Source: Vibrio navarrensis
GTDB lineage: Bacteria; Pseudomonadota; Gammaproteobacteria; Enterobacterales; Vibrionaceae
Length of the DNA: 64,000 bases
NCBI RefSeq assembly: GCF_000764325.1
Contig: NZ_JMCG01000002.1
Coordinates: 124,001 to 188,000, forward strand
Direction of reading: 5' to 3'
A program made the translations under genes and the position numbers. Positions 18,421-27,993 of the stretch are shown piece after piece. Position 1 is the first letter of the stretch. The number at the start of each line of letters is the position of its first letter. The notes below the pieces were generated by a model. It was not told the origin of the DNA. It searched no databases and was given only the letters and a program-made list of their open reading frames with translations.

Positions 18421-19953
18421 ATGTCTGCCCATTTTGACCAAGTGCTGCTCAATATTGCCCTTAACCTTAGCTCCACGCTTTCCGATCAACAGCAGTATCA
18501 AAACCTGATTGACGGGGTGACACAAGTCTTCCCCTGCGATGCAAGCTGTCTGTTCATTTTCGATGCCGAAGGTTTCCTTACCCCAGTTGCGGTGAAAGGG
18601 CTAACTACCGCGGTACTCGGACGACGCTATTTCCCCAAAACGCACCCTCGCCTGAATGAAATTGTACAAAGTCGCACCCCAATCAGATTCGATGCCAATT
18701 GCTCGCTGCCAGATCCCTTTGACGGTGCGTTGCTCAGTGACGATGGAGGTATTGATGTGCATGATTGTTTGGGCTGCAGCCTCTACGTTGAAGGGCAATT
18801 AGTCGGCGTGCTCACCATGGACGCACTCACTGTTGGCGCGTTTGATCGCATCGATCCGGTCGCTATCGACACCTTTACCGCGCTCACCGCCGCCACACTA
18901 CGTAACATCGCTCAGCTGACCGCTCTAAAAGCACAAAATCGTCAGCACAAGCACATCACGCAAACCCTGATCCAGCAAGCACGCTCGCAGCACGGCGAAC
19001 TGGTTGGGTTGAGCCCGCAAATTAAACAATTACGCCGCAGCATCGCCACGGTGGCACAATCAGACTACGCGGTTCTCATCACGGGAGAAACCGGGACAGG
19101 CAAAGAGTTGGTCGCCCATGAAGTCCATGCACAATCTCACCGCAGTGATAAACCGATGATTTATGTCAACTGTGCGGCGCTCCCGGAAGGACTGGCAGAA
19201 AGCGAACTGTTTGGCCACGTGAAAGGGGCATTTACTGGCGCTAACTCTCACCGTGCTGGCAAATTTGAACTGGCCGATGGCGGCACCATTTTCCTTGATG
19301 AAGTGGGTGAACTGCCACTCATCCTGCAAGCAAAACTTTTGCGAGTCATCCAACAAGGGGAGCTACAACGTGTCGGCAGCGATCAACACTTGTTGGTCAA
19401 TGTGCGCATCATCGCCGCAACCAACCGCCAGTTAGACAGCGAAGTTGCAAAGGGCACGTTCCGCGCCGATCTGTTTCATCGCCTCAACGTGTTCCCTATT
19501 CACGTCCCTCCTTTGCGAACGCGGCAAGGCGATGTGCCCGTTCTGGCAGGATATCTGTTAGAAAAAGTGCGCCATCAGTTCAATGCACCTAACCTGCACG
19601 TGCATCCGAAGGTGTTAACCAAGCTTGAGTCGCTCCCTTGGCACGGCAATGTACGTGAGCTAGAACACAGCTTAACCCGCGCAGCCTTGCATGCTTTTCA
19701 GCAAGGGGCACAGACCATTCTGCTCAGCCACTTTGATGCCTCACTCGCCTTTGATGATGTAAAAAACACATCACACTATTTACCCAAAAGCAGCCAGCCA
19801 ATGCGCGAGTTAGTAGAGCAATATCAAAAGGATTTGATTGAGCATGCTTTGAGCCAATCGAACCAAATTTGGTCACAAGCCGCCACATTTTTGCAGATGG
19901 ATCGCGGCAATCTCTATCGCCTAGGTAAAAAATTAGGCATTCAAACAGCGTGA
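18421..19953 (+). CDS. norR: NorR, nitric-oxide-responsive sigma-54 activator
   Basis: A 510-aa enhancer-binding protein (E. coli NorR 504 aa). An N-terminal GAF domain (about 1-180) would hold the mononuclear iron that senses NO. The AAA+ domain has Walker A GETGTGKE, an intact GAFTGA loop (GAFTGANSHRAGKFE), Walker B GGTIFLDEVGE and an arginine finger region. The C-terminal Fis-type helix-turn-helix ends MDRGNLYRLGKKLGI. It lies immediately upstream of hcp-hcr in the same orientation. The intergenic region carries matching NorR-type sites and a sigma-54 promoter. Confidence 0.92.
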   Translation: MSAHFDQVLLNIALNLSSTLSDQQQYQNLIDGVTQVFPCDASCLFIFDAEGFLTPVAVKGLTTAVLGRRYFPKTHPRLNEIVQSRTPIRFDANCSLPDPFDGALLSDDGGIDVHDCLGCSLYVEGQLVGVLTMDALTVGAFDRIDPVAIDTFTALTAATLRNIAQLTALKAQNRQHKHITQTLIQQARSQHGELVGLSPQIKQLRRSIATVAQSDYAVLITGETGTGKELVAHEVHAQSHRSDKPMIYVNCAALPEGLAESELFGHVKGAFTGANSHRAGKFELADGGTIFLDEVGELPLILQAKLLRVIQQGELQRVGSDQHLLVNVRIIAATNRQLDSEVAKGTFRADLFHRLNVFPIHVPPLRTRQGDVPVLAGYLLEKVRHQFNAPNLHVHPKVLTKLESLPWHGNVRELEHSLTRAALHAFQQGAQTILLSHFDASLAFDDVKNTSHYLPKSSQPMRELVEQYQKDLIEHALSQSNQIWSQAATFLQMDRGNLYRLGKKLGIQTA

Positions 19954-19967
19954 AAAACAGAGTCCGA

Positions 19968-20003
19968 TGTCTAAATGACAACAAACACGTTGTTATTTAG
20001 ACA
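19968..20003 (+). promoter_or_regulatory. Two NorR-type enhancer sites in a 36-bp dyad
   Basis: GTCTAAATGAC (19969-19979) and GTTATTTAGAC (19992-20002) both fit the NorR pattern GT-N7-AC and are arranged as a dyad with arms TGTCTAAAT/ATTTAGACA plus ACAAC/GTTGT. They sit 56-105 bp before the sigma-54 promoter, a normal distance for enhancer-binding proteins. There is no T-tract, so a terminator is unlikely. Confidence 0.7.
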
Positions 20004-20057
20004 TCACAACACTCAAGAAAAAACAATTTAATTTATATATATCAATAAGTTAAATTA

Positions 20058-20073
20058 TGGCACGCTATCTGCT
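20058..20073 (+). promoter_or_regulatory. Sigma-54 promoter of hcp-hcr
   Basis: TGGCAC-N5-CTGCT at 20058-20073 has the invariant GG and GC dinucleotides 10 bp apart. It lies 45 bp before hcp and downstream of the NorR-type sites. Confidence 0.85.
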
Positions 20074-20118
20074 CTCTGGGGGAAACTTGATCAACATAAT
20101 CATGACCGGAGAAGCAAA

Positions 20119-21780
20119 ATGTTCTGTATTCAATGTGAACAGACAATTCAAACCCCTGTAGTAAAAGGCTGTTCATTCGCCCAAGGTATGTGCGGTAAAA
20201 CCGCTGAAGTCTCAGACCTGCAAGATGTATTGGTTTATTGCTTGCAAGGCGTCTCTTTTTGGGCAACCCAAGCGCGTCGTTTCAATATCATCAACGATGA
20301 AATCGATCAGTGGGCTCCAAAAGCATTTTTTGCCACTCTGACTAACGTCAACTTCGATCCCGAACGCATCCTAGCGCTGACCTCGACTGCAGAACAGTAC
20401 AAAACCCAGTTGAAAAACGCGGTACTTTCAGCGAGCGCACTCTCCTCCCAAGCATTGGGTGAACTCCCCAAGGTAGCCGATTTTGCACTCCCCAGCGCTG
20501 CCGCTGAGATCCTCGCTATAGCGCCTCAAGTCGCCGTCAACCGTGGTAAAGGGAGTGTGCATGAAGATGTCATCGGCTTACGTCTACTTTGCCTTTACGG
20601 ATTAAAAGGTGCGGCAGCGTACATGGAACATGCCCGAGTGCTGGAGCAAACCAGTGCAGAGATCTACGCCGAGTACCATGAGATCATGGCCTGGTTAGGC
20701 AGCGATCCCGACGATCTCAGCGCACTGCTCGATTGCTCCATGCGGATCGGTTTGATGAACTACCAGGTGATGGCGATGCTCGACCATGGAGAGACGGCCA
20801 CTTTCGGTCATCCGCAGCCGACGGCGGTGAATGTTAAACCGGTCAAAGGCAAATGTATTCTGGTTTCTGGCCATGATTTGCATGACTTGGAGAAAATATT
20901 GCAACAAACGCAAGGGACGGGCATCAACGTCTATACCAACGGTGAAATGCTGCCTGCCCATGGCTATCCTGAACTGCATAAGTACCCGCATCTGGTCGGT
21001 AACTACGGCAGTGCGTGGCAAAACCAGCAGAAGGAGTTCGCCAATTTTCCAGGGGCAATTGTCATGACGTCCAACTGCCTGCTGAACCCAAATGTCGGTC
21101 AGTACGCTGAGCGCCTGTTTACCCGTAGCATCGTTGGCTGGCCGGGCGTGGCTCACGTCGAAGGTGATGATTTTAGCGCCGTCATCGAGTGTGCACTCGC
21201 GCAGCCGGGCTTCCAACATGATGAAATCGAGCAAATTATCACCGTCGGGTTTGGTCGCAACGCACTGATGAACGCCGCTCCGGCCGTGATTGATCAGGTC
21301 AAACAAGGCAATATCAAACATTTCTTCTTAGTGGGCGGCTGCGATGGCGACAAAGCAGAACGCAGCTACTACACCGATTTCACTGCCGCCGCGCCTGAAG
21401 ACACTCTGATCCTCACGCTGGCCTGCGGTAAGTTCCGTTTCAACAAAAATCAGTTTGGTGAGATCAACGGTATTCCACGTTTACTCGATGTTGGTCAGTG
21501 TAATGACGCCTACTCCGCTATCCAGCTCGCTTTGGCCTTAGCGCAAGAGTTCGATTGTGGCATCAATGATCTACCGCTGACTTTAGTGCTCTCTTGGTTT
21601 GAACAAAAAGCGATTGTGATTCTGCTGACTCTGTTCGCTCTCGGCGTCAAAGGCATCTACACCGGCCCCAGCGCGCCCGCGTTTCTCACCCCGAATCTTA
21701 TCGCCATCATTCAAGAGAAGTTCGATATGCGCAGCATCGGTAATGTCCAAGACGACCTCAACGCGATCCTTGCCGCGTAA
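20119..21780 (+). CDS. hcp: Hydroxylamine reductase / hybrid cluster protein Hcp
   Basis: A 553-aa cytoplasmic iron-sulfur protein. The N-terminal cysteines C3, C6, C18 and C25 follow CX2C-X11-C-X6-C, the spacing of the enterobacterial class II Hcp that carries a [2Fe-2S] cluster. Hybrid-cluster ligands are visible in [34 protein letters not shown] and [11 protein letters not shown]. The enzyme reduces NO and hydroxylamine during anaerobic nitrosative stress. It is the first gene of a NorR/sigma-54-controlled operon with hcr. Confidence 0.96.
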   Translation: MFCIQCEQTIQTPVVKGCSFAQGMCGKTAEVSDLQDVLVYCLQGVSFWATQARRFNIINDEIDQWAPKAFFATLTNVNFDPERILALTSTAEQYKTQLKNAVLSASALSSQALGELPKVADFALPSAAAEILAIAPQVAVNRGKGSVHEDVIGLRLLCLYGLKGAAAYMEHARVLEQTSAEIYAEYHEIMAWLGSDPDDLSALLDCSMRIGLMNYQVMAMLDHGETATFGHPQPTAVNVKPVKGKCILVSGHDLHDLEKILQQTQGTGINVYTNGEMLPAHGYPELHKYPHLVGNYGSAWQNQQKEFANFPGAIVMTSNCLLNPNVGQYAERLFTRSIVGWPGVAHVEGDDFSAVIECALAQPGFQHDEIEQIITVGFGRNALMNAAPAVIDQVKQGNIKHFFLVGGCDGDKAERSYYTDFTAAAPEDTLILTLACGKFRFNKNQFGEINGIPRLLDVGQCNDAYSAIQLALALAQEFDCGINDLPLTLVLSWFEQKAIVILLTLFALGVKGIYTGPSAPAFLTPNLIAIIQEKFDMRSIGNVQDDLNAILAA

Positions 21781-21792
21781 TTCCCTCCACCT

Positions 21793-21817
21793 TGGTGCCC
21801 CAGAAAAAGGGGCACCA
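21793..21817 (+). promoter_or_regulatory. Intercistronic hairpin between hcp and hcr
   Basis: A perfect 9-bp stem TGGTGCCCC/GGGGCACCA with loop AGAAAAA lies in the 60-bp hcp-hcr gap. No T-tract follows. Such a structure could stabilise the hcp mRNA end or partly terminate, making more Hcp than Hcr (inference). Confidence 0.55.
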
Positions 21818-21840
21818 CAGATTTGCACAAAGAGAGTTCT

Positions 21841-22884
21841 ATGTTTTTTCAATGGCAAGGCAATACGCCAGTGACACTGCGCTGCATCGACAAATATTTT
21901 GAAACCGATGACACCGTCAGTATCTGTTTGGCAGAATTGTCAGAATCGCAGCTATTCCAGTTCAAAGCCGGACAATTCATCACATTGGGCGTCGAAATTG
22001 AGGGGAAGTGGGTTTTTCGCGCTTATTCGTTAAGTTCACTTTCTGGCGAAGATTACCTGCAGCTCACCATTAAACGTGTGGAAGGTGGTTTGGTCTCCAA
22101 CTACATTTTTGAGTCACTGCTGCTGGGCGACACAGTACAAGCACTTCCCCCAGCTGGCGAATTTAACTGCATCGATTCCCCGCCCAAATGGAGCCATGGG
22201 CAACAAAAAGCACTGCTGATCAGCGCGGGTTGTGGTGTGACTCCGGTTTTCGCCATGGCGAAATACTGGTTGTGTAACGATGCAAAGGTCGATATTGCCT
22301 TTCTACACGTAGCCCGCTCTGCCGATGAGACCATCTATTTTGACGATTTGCACACCTATCAAAGTGTCTACGACGATTTCCATCTGCACTTGCTGCTGAA
22401 AAATGCCCAAGGCACCTCCCACCCTCAAGGCCGATTGGATGCACAGTGGCTGCAAAAACTGGTGCCTGATTTGCACCAGCGGACCGTCTATTTGTGTGGG
22501 CCGAACCAGTTTATGCAAGATACGCAAGCTTACTTGCAACAACTTGGTTTTGATATGCAGCAGTTTCATCATGAGAGCTTTACCCCTGCCGAAAACCCAT
22601 CGCCTGTGCAAAGCGAACAAGAGGTACAGGTAAGCGTACCAAACTTTGCACAAACCATTGATGCCAAGCGAGGCCAAGTGTTGGCCGACGTATTAGAGGG
22701 CGCAGGACTGCCCCTGATTGTCGCCTGTCGAAGTGGTCTCTGTGGATCGTGTAAATGTCAAGTTCGCCACGGTTCGGTCATCTCCAGCAGTCAGGAAACC
22801 TTAAGTGCACAAGAGATAGAACAAGGCTTTGTGTTAGCGTGTTCGTCACAAATAGAATCGGATCTTGAAGTGACTTTAGGCTAA
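21841..22884 (+). CDS. hcr: Hcr, NADH oxidoreductase for Hcp
   Basis: A 347-aa electron-transfer protein (E. coli 322 aa). ATG 21841 follows an AGAGAG site. The FAD domain shows RAYSLSS, the NAD domain SAGCGVTPVFAM and YLCGPNQFM, and the C-terminal plant-type [2Fe-2S] ferredoxin domain CRSGLCGSCKC with a distal cysteine in LACSS. It passes electrons from NADH to Hcp in the cytoplasm. It is the second gene of hcp-hcr. Confidence 0.93.
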   Translation: MFFQWQGNTPVTLRCIDKYFETDDTVSICLAELSESQLFQFKAGQFITLGVEIEGKWVFRAYSLSSLSGEDYLQLTIKRVEGGLVSNYIFESLLLGDTVQALPPAGEFNCIDSPPKWSHGQQKALLISAGCGVTPVFAMAKYWLCNDAKVDIAFLHVARSADETIYFDDLHTYQSVYDDFHLHLLLKNAQGTSHPQGRLDAQWLQKLVPDLHQRTVYLCGPNQFMQDTQAYLQQLGFDMQQFHHESFTPAENPSPVQSEQEVQVSVPNFAQTIDAKRGQVLADVLEGAGLPLIVACRSGLCGSCKCQVRHGSVISSSQETLSAQEIEQGFVLACSSQIESDLEVTLG

Positions 22885-22888
22885 AGGG

Positions 22889-22913
22889 CAAAAGCGCCGA
22901 GGTGGCGCTTTTG
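22889..22913 (+). terminator. Rho-independent terminator after hcr
   Basis: A 10-bp stem CAAAAGCGCC/GGCGCTTTTG with a 5-nt loop. A/T flanks allow use from both strands, between hcr and the convergent methyltransferase gene. Confidence 0.8.
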
Positions 22914-22946
22914 TCTTTGCGATGTGGCAGTTTTGGCGATGTGACG

Positions 22947-23879
22947 TTAGCTAAAGCGCAGCACTTTCAGCGCCGCTTCGCTGTCGATGTCCATGAACTC
23001 CGGCGGATTGAGCAAACGTTCGCGAAAAGTCAGTGATGGCGCTTCCTCTTGCATACTTTCAATCAAAAAGTCGCTGCTCACGGAAGGCGAGTTAACGCAG
23101 GCCAGCACCTCTCCACCCGTGGCGAGTAAGTCGGGTAAACGGCGTAAAATCTTCTTGTAATCGGATGTCAGCGCAAAGCTGCCCTTTTGGAACGACGGTG
23201 GGTCAATAATGATCAAATCGTATTGGCCTGCCTTTTTGATTTTGCCCCAAGATTTAAAAATATCATGGCCAAGGAAGAACACCTGATTGAGGTTGTGTCC
23301 ATTGAGTTTATGGTTTTCACGCCCTTTGGACAGCGAGGCTTTCGCCATGTCGACGTTGACCACTTTGTCCGCCCCTCCGGCGATCGCCGCCAGTGAAAAG
23401 CCACAGGTATAGGCGAACAGATTGAGCACATTCTTCTGTTTAGCGTGCTCACGTACCCAATCACGACCAAAGCGCATGTCCAAAAACAGGCCAAAGTTTT
23501 GATTGCGTCCAATATCCAATTGATATTTAAGGCCACTTTCAACTACCACAGGACGTGCATCCAGATCGCCCAGCAGCACTTCTGACGGCGCACCCTCTGC
23601 GTAGCGATGTTGGATCAGCATGCAGCGGCCTTGCTTCTCCCGCCAGATGTCCGACTGTGCAAAGCGCAGTAAACCCGCTCTTAGCTCAGTCAAAAAGTCT
23701 TGGTCAACTTGATGAAACAGATTGACGATCATCTGACCTTGCAGCCAATCACAAGTGATTTGTTCTAAGCCAATAAAACGGCGACCACGGCCGTGAAACA
23801 GACGTCGTATTTCATCAGGTACACTCGCCAATTGCACTTCGATATGTTGAAAAAACTGCGTCAGTTGGGAAACTTGCAT
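22947..23879 (-). CDS. Class I SAM-dependent methyltransferase, RlmI/RlmK-like
   Basis: A 310-aa cytoplasmic enzyme. The SAM-binding motif I is VLNLFAYTCGFSLAA with the following acidic VNVDMAKASL, and the catalytic motif IIIDPPSFQKGSF (DPPSF) is typical of large-subunit rRNA m5C/m2G methyltransferases of the RlmI/RlmK type. It lacks the PUA domain of RlmI, being shorter than that 396-aa protein. The exact target base is unknown. Its start is 28 bp downstream of a pseudouridine synthase gene, suggesting an RNA-modification operon. Confidence 0.75.
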   Translation of the reverse strand: MQVSQLTQFFQHIEVQLASVPDEIRRLFHGRGRRFIGLEQITCDWLQGQMIVNLFHQVDQDFLTELRAGLLRFAQSDIWREKQGRCMLIQHRYAEGAPSEVLLGDLDARPVVVESGLKYQLDIGRNQNFGLFLDMRFGRDWVREHAKQKNVLNLFAYTCGFSLAAIAGGADKVVNVDMAKASLSKGRENHKLNGHNLNQVFFLGHDIFKSWGKIKKAGQYDLIIIDPPSFQKGSFALTSDYKKILRRLPDLLATGGEVLACVNSPSVSSDFLIESMQEEAPSLTFRERLLNPPEFMDIDSEAALKVLRFS

Positions 23880-23907
23880 TGAATTCTCTTTTTGATGGGT
23901 TGTTTGA

Positions 23908-24600
23908 TTATTTGATGGTCGGCCACGACAGCTGCCAAGGCGTCAGCCAGCTTTCAATGCCTTGTGAAACCACATCGCTATTCCATTTTTCACCTAACGC
24001 AGGCTGGTGTCGCGGGTCGCAGACAAAGTGGAACGCTTCATCTTGGTAGGAAAAGCAGAGGCAAAATGCGTGTAAATAGCCTCTATCTGCTTCACTACCC
24101 GCATTGTAGATAGCATCGCCGATGATCGCGGAACCAACCGATTTGAGCGCGACGCGGATCTGGTGGGTTTTCCCCGTGTGCGGCTTACATAAAAACAGTC
24201 GCTCTCCAGGCTCCCCCGCCAGAGAGAAAAATTGGGTAATCGCAGGATTATGCTTGCTGCTGAGTAACTTCCACGCGGCGCGGCGCGAGCGTTCCATATC
24301 GCCAATCACCAGCCCTTGCTTTTTCTTCGGTTTTTTAGCTCCAAGCGCTAGATAAAATTTGGCTACCTTACGCTCGGCAAAAGCGCGTGAAAGCGCACTG
24401 GCCGCAGCGGCGTGTCGACCAAGCAATAAAATACCTGAGGTCATTTTATCGAGACGGTGGATAAGATAGAGCTGTGTATCACCACTTCGCTTTGCCACTT
24501 CATGCAATAACATGGTCTCACCATCATCTTTGTGTACGGAGACATTAGGATGCTTGTTGATAATGAGAAAATCAGGGTGAGTAAACAGAATGTCAAACAT
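23908..24600 (-). CDS. RluA-family pseudouridine synthase
   Basis: A 230-aa single-domain enzyme without an S4 domain. The catalytic motif HRLDKMTSGI contains the essential aspartate; PHTGKTHQIRVAL and IIGDAIYN are the other conserved blocks. It resembles the TIGR01621 subgroup of RluA/TruC-like synthases. It probably converts uridine to pseudouridine in rRNA or tRNA; the site is unknown. ATG 24600 is preferred to an in-frame TTG nine bases earlier. It is in the same orientation as the methyltransferase gene downstream. Confidence 0.8.
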   Translation of the reverse strand: MFDILFTHPDFLIINKHPNVSVHKDDGETMLLHEVAKRSGDTQLYLIHRLDKMTSGILLLGRHAAAASALSRAFAERKVAKFYLALGAKKPKKKQGLVIGDMERSRRAAWKLLSSKHNPAITQFFSLAGEPGERLFLCKPHTGKTHQIRVALKSVGSAIIGDAIYNAGSEADRGYLHAFCLCFSYQDEAFHFVCDPRHQPALGEKWNSDVVSQGIESWLTPWQLSWPTIK

Positions 24601-24711
24601 GGTAGTCAAGTAGCTTTCGGGTGGCAGCCATCACCATGGCTGGTTTCATTATGAGGGGCGAAGTATACCTTTTCTCACTCTGAATACCAGCAAGACGAGC
24701 CGCAAGAAGCA

Positions 24712-24729
24712 AAGCCCCTTGCGGGGCTT
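24712..24729 (-). terminator. Rho-independent terminator of the Na+-dependent transporter gene
   Basis: A 7-bp stem AAGCCCC/GGGGCTT with a 4-nt loop, just beyond the stop codon, with a moderately T-rich minus-strand tail. Confidence 0.7.
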
Positions 24730-24735
24730 AAAAGG

Positions 24736-26079
24736 TTATAAAATCGAGAAGAGGAACACAGTCATGATCGCTACCGGGCAGACGATGCGCACATACCAAG
24801 GCCAGATTTTCCAGAACAGGCCCTGAGCGATGTCTGGGTTGCCTTCTTTCAGCTCGTTGAGCAGGTTGTTGCGATTCCAGATCCAACCCACCACGATAGC
24901 CCATACCACACCGAGCAGAGGCTGCATGTAAACGGTTGAAATATCAGCAACTAGACCAAACAGAGCGCCAAAGTTCAGCGAAATGACAATACTGACAATG
25001 AGGATCGCGCCACCAATAAGCCAAGTCGCGGTGTTGCGCTCCATTTTCAGCTCATCTTGCGCACAGGAGACAGGCACCTCCAGCAAAGAGATCGAAGACG
25101 TTAACGCAGCAATCACCATCAGCACAAAGAAACCGATGCCCAGAATCACGCCGATCCCGCCCATGGTATCAAACATTGCAGGCAGCACCGCGAACACCAA
25201 GTCACCAGAGCTCATCAACTGGCCTGCATCGTTAAAAATTTGCACGCCGTTGTTTTTAGCAACAAACATCGCCGGAAGAATCAGCAAGCCCGCCGCTAAC
25301 GCCACGCCAGTATCAATTGCCGCGACTTGGCCAGCGGTTTTGGGAATATTGACCTCTTTTTGCAGGTAAGAGCCGTACACCATCATTGAGCCCACGCCCA
25401 AAGAGAGCGAGAAGAAAGCTTGTCCCATCGCATCGACCATCAAGCTTGGCGTGATGTGGGAAATGTCAGGGATCAGATACATTTTCAGGCCTTCCATCGC
25501 TCCATCTTGAGTAAAAATGTACGCGATCATCACCGCGAAAAGGACGAACAGCATAGGCATTAAGCGAGTTGACCACTTTTCGATACCATCGGCGACGCCT
25601 TTTTGCACAACAAGAATGGTTAAGAGCGAGAATAGAACGGCTAAGACGACGTTACGCGCACCACCGAAGTTGACCAGCCAGTCGGCTGCGCTTTGTAAAC
25701 CGACCACTTCCAATGCAGGCGCTGCGGCAAAACCCATCAACCAACCTGCCAAAATTGAGTAAAAACTGAGGATCATGGAAGCGGCGATCATGGCGATCAA
25801 ACCAAACAAGCCTGCGGCTGCGCGATTTTTCGTCCAAATCGTCCGCAGTGAAGCAATCGGGTTCGATTGACCATGACGACCAATCGTCAATTCAGCCACC
25901 AGCATAGGAAATGCCAGTAGGAAAACCATCGCCAAATAGATCACTAAAAATGCTGCGCCGCCGTTGCTCGCCGCTTTGGTTGGGAATCCCCAAACATTAC
26001 CCAGACCGACAGCCGAACCTGCTGCCGCCATAATAAAGCCAAGTCTCGATGAGAAGTGGCCTCGATTGTTACTTGCCAT
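24736..26079 (-). CDS. Sodium-dependent (NSS/SNF family) transporter
   Basis: A 447-aa inner-membrane protein with about 11-12 helices. Helix 1 carries the family signature GFIMAAAGSAVGLGNVWGFP (Na+/substrate site), followed by NGGAAFLVIYL in helix 2. Bacterial NSS members import amino acids or related amines with Na+. The substrate is unknown. It is monocistronic, with a terminator right after it and a 344-bp divergent intergenic region toward cls. Confidence 0.88.
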   Translation of the reverse strand: MASNNRGHFSSRLGFIMAAAGSAVGLGNVWGFPTKAASNGGAAFLVIYLAMVFLLAFPMLVAELTIGRHGQSNPIASLRTIWTKNRAAAGLFGLIAMIAASMILSFYSILAGWLMGFAAAPALEVVGLQSAADWLVNFGGARNVVLAVLFSLLTILVVQKGVADGIEKWSTRLMPMLFVLFAVMIAYIFTQDGAMEGLKMYLIPDISHITPSLMVDAMGQAFFSLSLGVGSMMVYGSYLQKEVNIPKTAGQVAAIDTGVALAAGLLILPAMFVAKNNGVQIFNDAGQLMSSGDLVFAVLPAMFDTMGGIGVILGIGFFVLMVIAALTSSISLLEVPVSCAQDELKMERNTATWLIGGAILIVSIVISLNFGALFGLVADISTVYMQPLLGVVWAIVVGWIWNRNNLLNELKEGNPDIAQGLFWKIWPWYVRIVCPVAIMTVFLFSIL

Positions 26080-26423
26080 AATTGTTACCGCTGTTGTGTT
26101 TGCTTTTTATCTTGTTTCGGCGTCAAACGATGAGGTGTAATAATTTTTGTACACCCATCGAAAATATCGGCCAAATCATTAATGTGGCAAGTAAATCAGT
26201 TTGAGCATAAAATTGAAAGCCCGGCTGACATAATTTCCTGCCACAACTGTAATAATCATCATTAACCGCTGATTATTTGCCCACAATGCAACATTTACGA
26301 CCTGTTGTTAACAATCTTTAAACATATTCATTCTGTTTGCGTGACACTGGTATCATTTACTACCTATTCCTAATTGGCGCGTTTGCGCTTACTATCGAAA
26401 ACGAGAAAAAATGTTTAGAGATC
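26080..26423 (+). other. Divergent intergenic region between the NSS transporter and cls
   Basis: An AT-rich 344-bp stretch that must contain both promoters. An in-frame GTG at 26337 could lengthen Cls, but the added residues have no family match. I see no confident operator or RNA structure. Confidence 0.5.
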
Positions 26424-27881
26424 ATGATGGATAAGTTCTACCACTTTCTTACTCTGGCAGGCATCGGTTTATACTGGGTACTGGTTGCCGGGGTCACCTT
26501 GCGAGTTGTGTTGAAGCGACGAGCTGTGAGCGTCTCGCTGGCATGGCTGATGATAATCTACATCTTGCCTGTGTTGGGCATTGCCTGCTATTTCCTGTTT
26601 GGTGAGTTGAACTTAGGCCGTAAACGCGCCGAGCGAGCCAAAGAGATGTTTACTCCCTACGCGAAATGGTTCTCGCAACTAAACGATTGCCAAGCGCACA
26701 CACCAGAATCGATGGGGCACCATATCTATCGGATAGATGAGCTGTGTAACAATCGCCTCGGCTTACCCGCTCTAAGCGGTAACTCGCTTTCGCTGCAACG
26801 CTCACCAGACGAGATACTGCATTCTGTAATTCGCGATATCGAAGCGGCGCAAAGCAGTATCCGTATGGTGTTTTACATCTGGCATCCCGGAGGGCTTGCG
26901 GATTCGGTCGCCTCTGCACTGATTCAAGCAGCCAAACGAGGGGTGGATGTGAAACTGCTGCTCGATTCCGCAGGCAGCCCACGCTTTTTCCGTAGCCCAT
27001 GGTATTCGATGATGAAAACCGCCGGCATTCACGTGGTTCAGGCACTTGAAGTGAGTCCTTGGCGGATATTCCTACGCCGACTCGATTTACGCCAACATCG
27101 CAAGATCATCGTTATAGATGATGAAATTGCTTACACTGGTTCAATGAATCTGGTTGACCCGGCTTTTTTCAAACAGAGCAGCGGCGTCGGACAGTGGATC
27201 GACATCATGGTGCGTATCACCGGGCCTACGGTGAATGTGCTCTCAGCCATCCATTGCTGGGACTGGGAAGTGGAAACTGGCTCTCGATTCCTGCCTAGAT
27301 TACCCGAATGCCCTTTGGATGCCGAGCTGCACAAGCATCCCATTCAAGTGGTTCCCTCTGGCCCAGGTATGCCTGAGTATCTGATCTATCAAGCGCTGAC
27401 GCTGGCGATCAACCAAGCCAACCACTCAGTGACGATCACAACCCCTTACTTTGTGCCGAGTGCCGATTTGCTCGAAACACTCAAAATGACCGCGCAAAGA
27501 GGGATTCAGGTTGAGTTGATCATTCCGCACAAGAACGACTCCATGATGGTGCAGTGGGCCTCACGCGCTTTTTATACTGAGCTAATGGAAGCGGGTGTGA
27601 AAATCTATGAGTTTTACGGCGGCTTACTGCACACCAAATCGGTCGTCATCGATAAGCAATTCTGCCTAGTCGGCACGGTCAACCTTGATATGCGCAGCCT
27701 GTGGCTGAACTTCGAAGTCACGCTCGCTATTGAGGATCTGCAATTTACCTTAGAGATGCACCAGCTCCAGCAAGAATATAAAGCGCAGTCACACAAACTA
27801 CGACTACAACAATGGAATGAACGCAGCCTCTATTCTCGCTTCCTTGAAAGGCTCTTTTATCTGTTTAATCCTTTGCTGTGA
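26424..27881 (+). CDS. cls: Cardiolipin synthase
   Basis: A 485-aa ClsA-type enzyme (E. coli 486 aa). Two N-terminal membrane helices (LYWVLVAGVTLRVVLKRRAV and WLMIIYILPVLGIACYFLFG) precede two phospholipase D domains with HKD motifs QHRKIIVIDD and LHTKSVVIDK. It condenses two phosphatidylglycerols to cardiolipin at the inner membrane. The ATG pair at 26424/26427 is chosen because family members begin a few residues before the first helix. Monocistronic. Confidence 0.92.
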   Translation: MMDKFYHFLTLAGIGLYWVLVAGVTLRVVLKRRAVSVSLAWLMIIYILPVLGIACYFLFGELNLGRKRAERAKEMFTPYAKWFSQLNDCQAHTPESMGHHIYRIDELCNNRLGLPALSGNSLSLQRSPDEILHSVIRDIEAAQSSIRMVFYIWHPGGLADSVASALIQAAKRGVDVKLLLDSAGSPRFFRSPWYSMMKTAGIHVVQALEVSPWRIFLRRLDLRQHRKIIVIDDEIAYTGSMNLVDPAFFKQSSGVGQWIDIMVRITGPTVNVLSAIHCWDWEVETGSRFLPRLPECPLDAELHKHPIQVVPSGPGMPEYLIYQALTLAINQANHSVTITTPYFVPSADLLETLKMTAQRGIQVELIIPHKNDSMMVQWASRAFYTELMEAGVKIYEFYGGLLHTKSVVIDKQFCLVGTVNLDMRSLWLNFEVTLAIEDLQFTLEMHQLQQEYKAQSHKLRLQQWNERSLYSRFLERLFYLFNPLL

Positions 27882-27993
27882 ACGTTAGGCCAAACGCTTT
27901 TAAGAAATGCTTTTTTGTTTGGCTTGTCCCCTTGCCAATCCCCTGCTGTCCATGTTTTAAATAGAGGATTCTTATTTGGGACAAGGAACTGAT

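Noticed and set aside
26337..26423. GTG start extending cardiolipin synthase by 29 residues
   Set aside because: The extension has no family match; the ClsA length and first helix fit ATG 26424.
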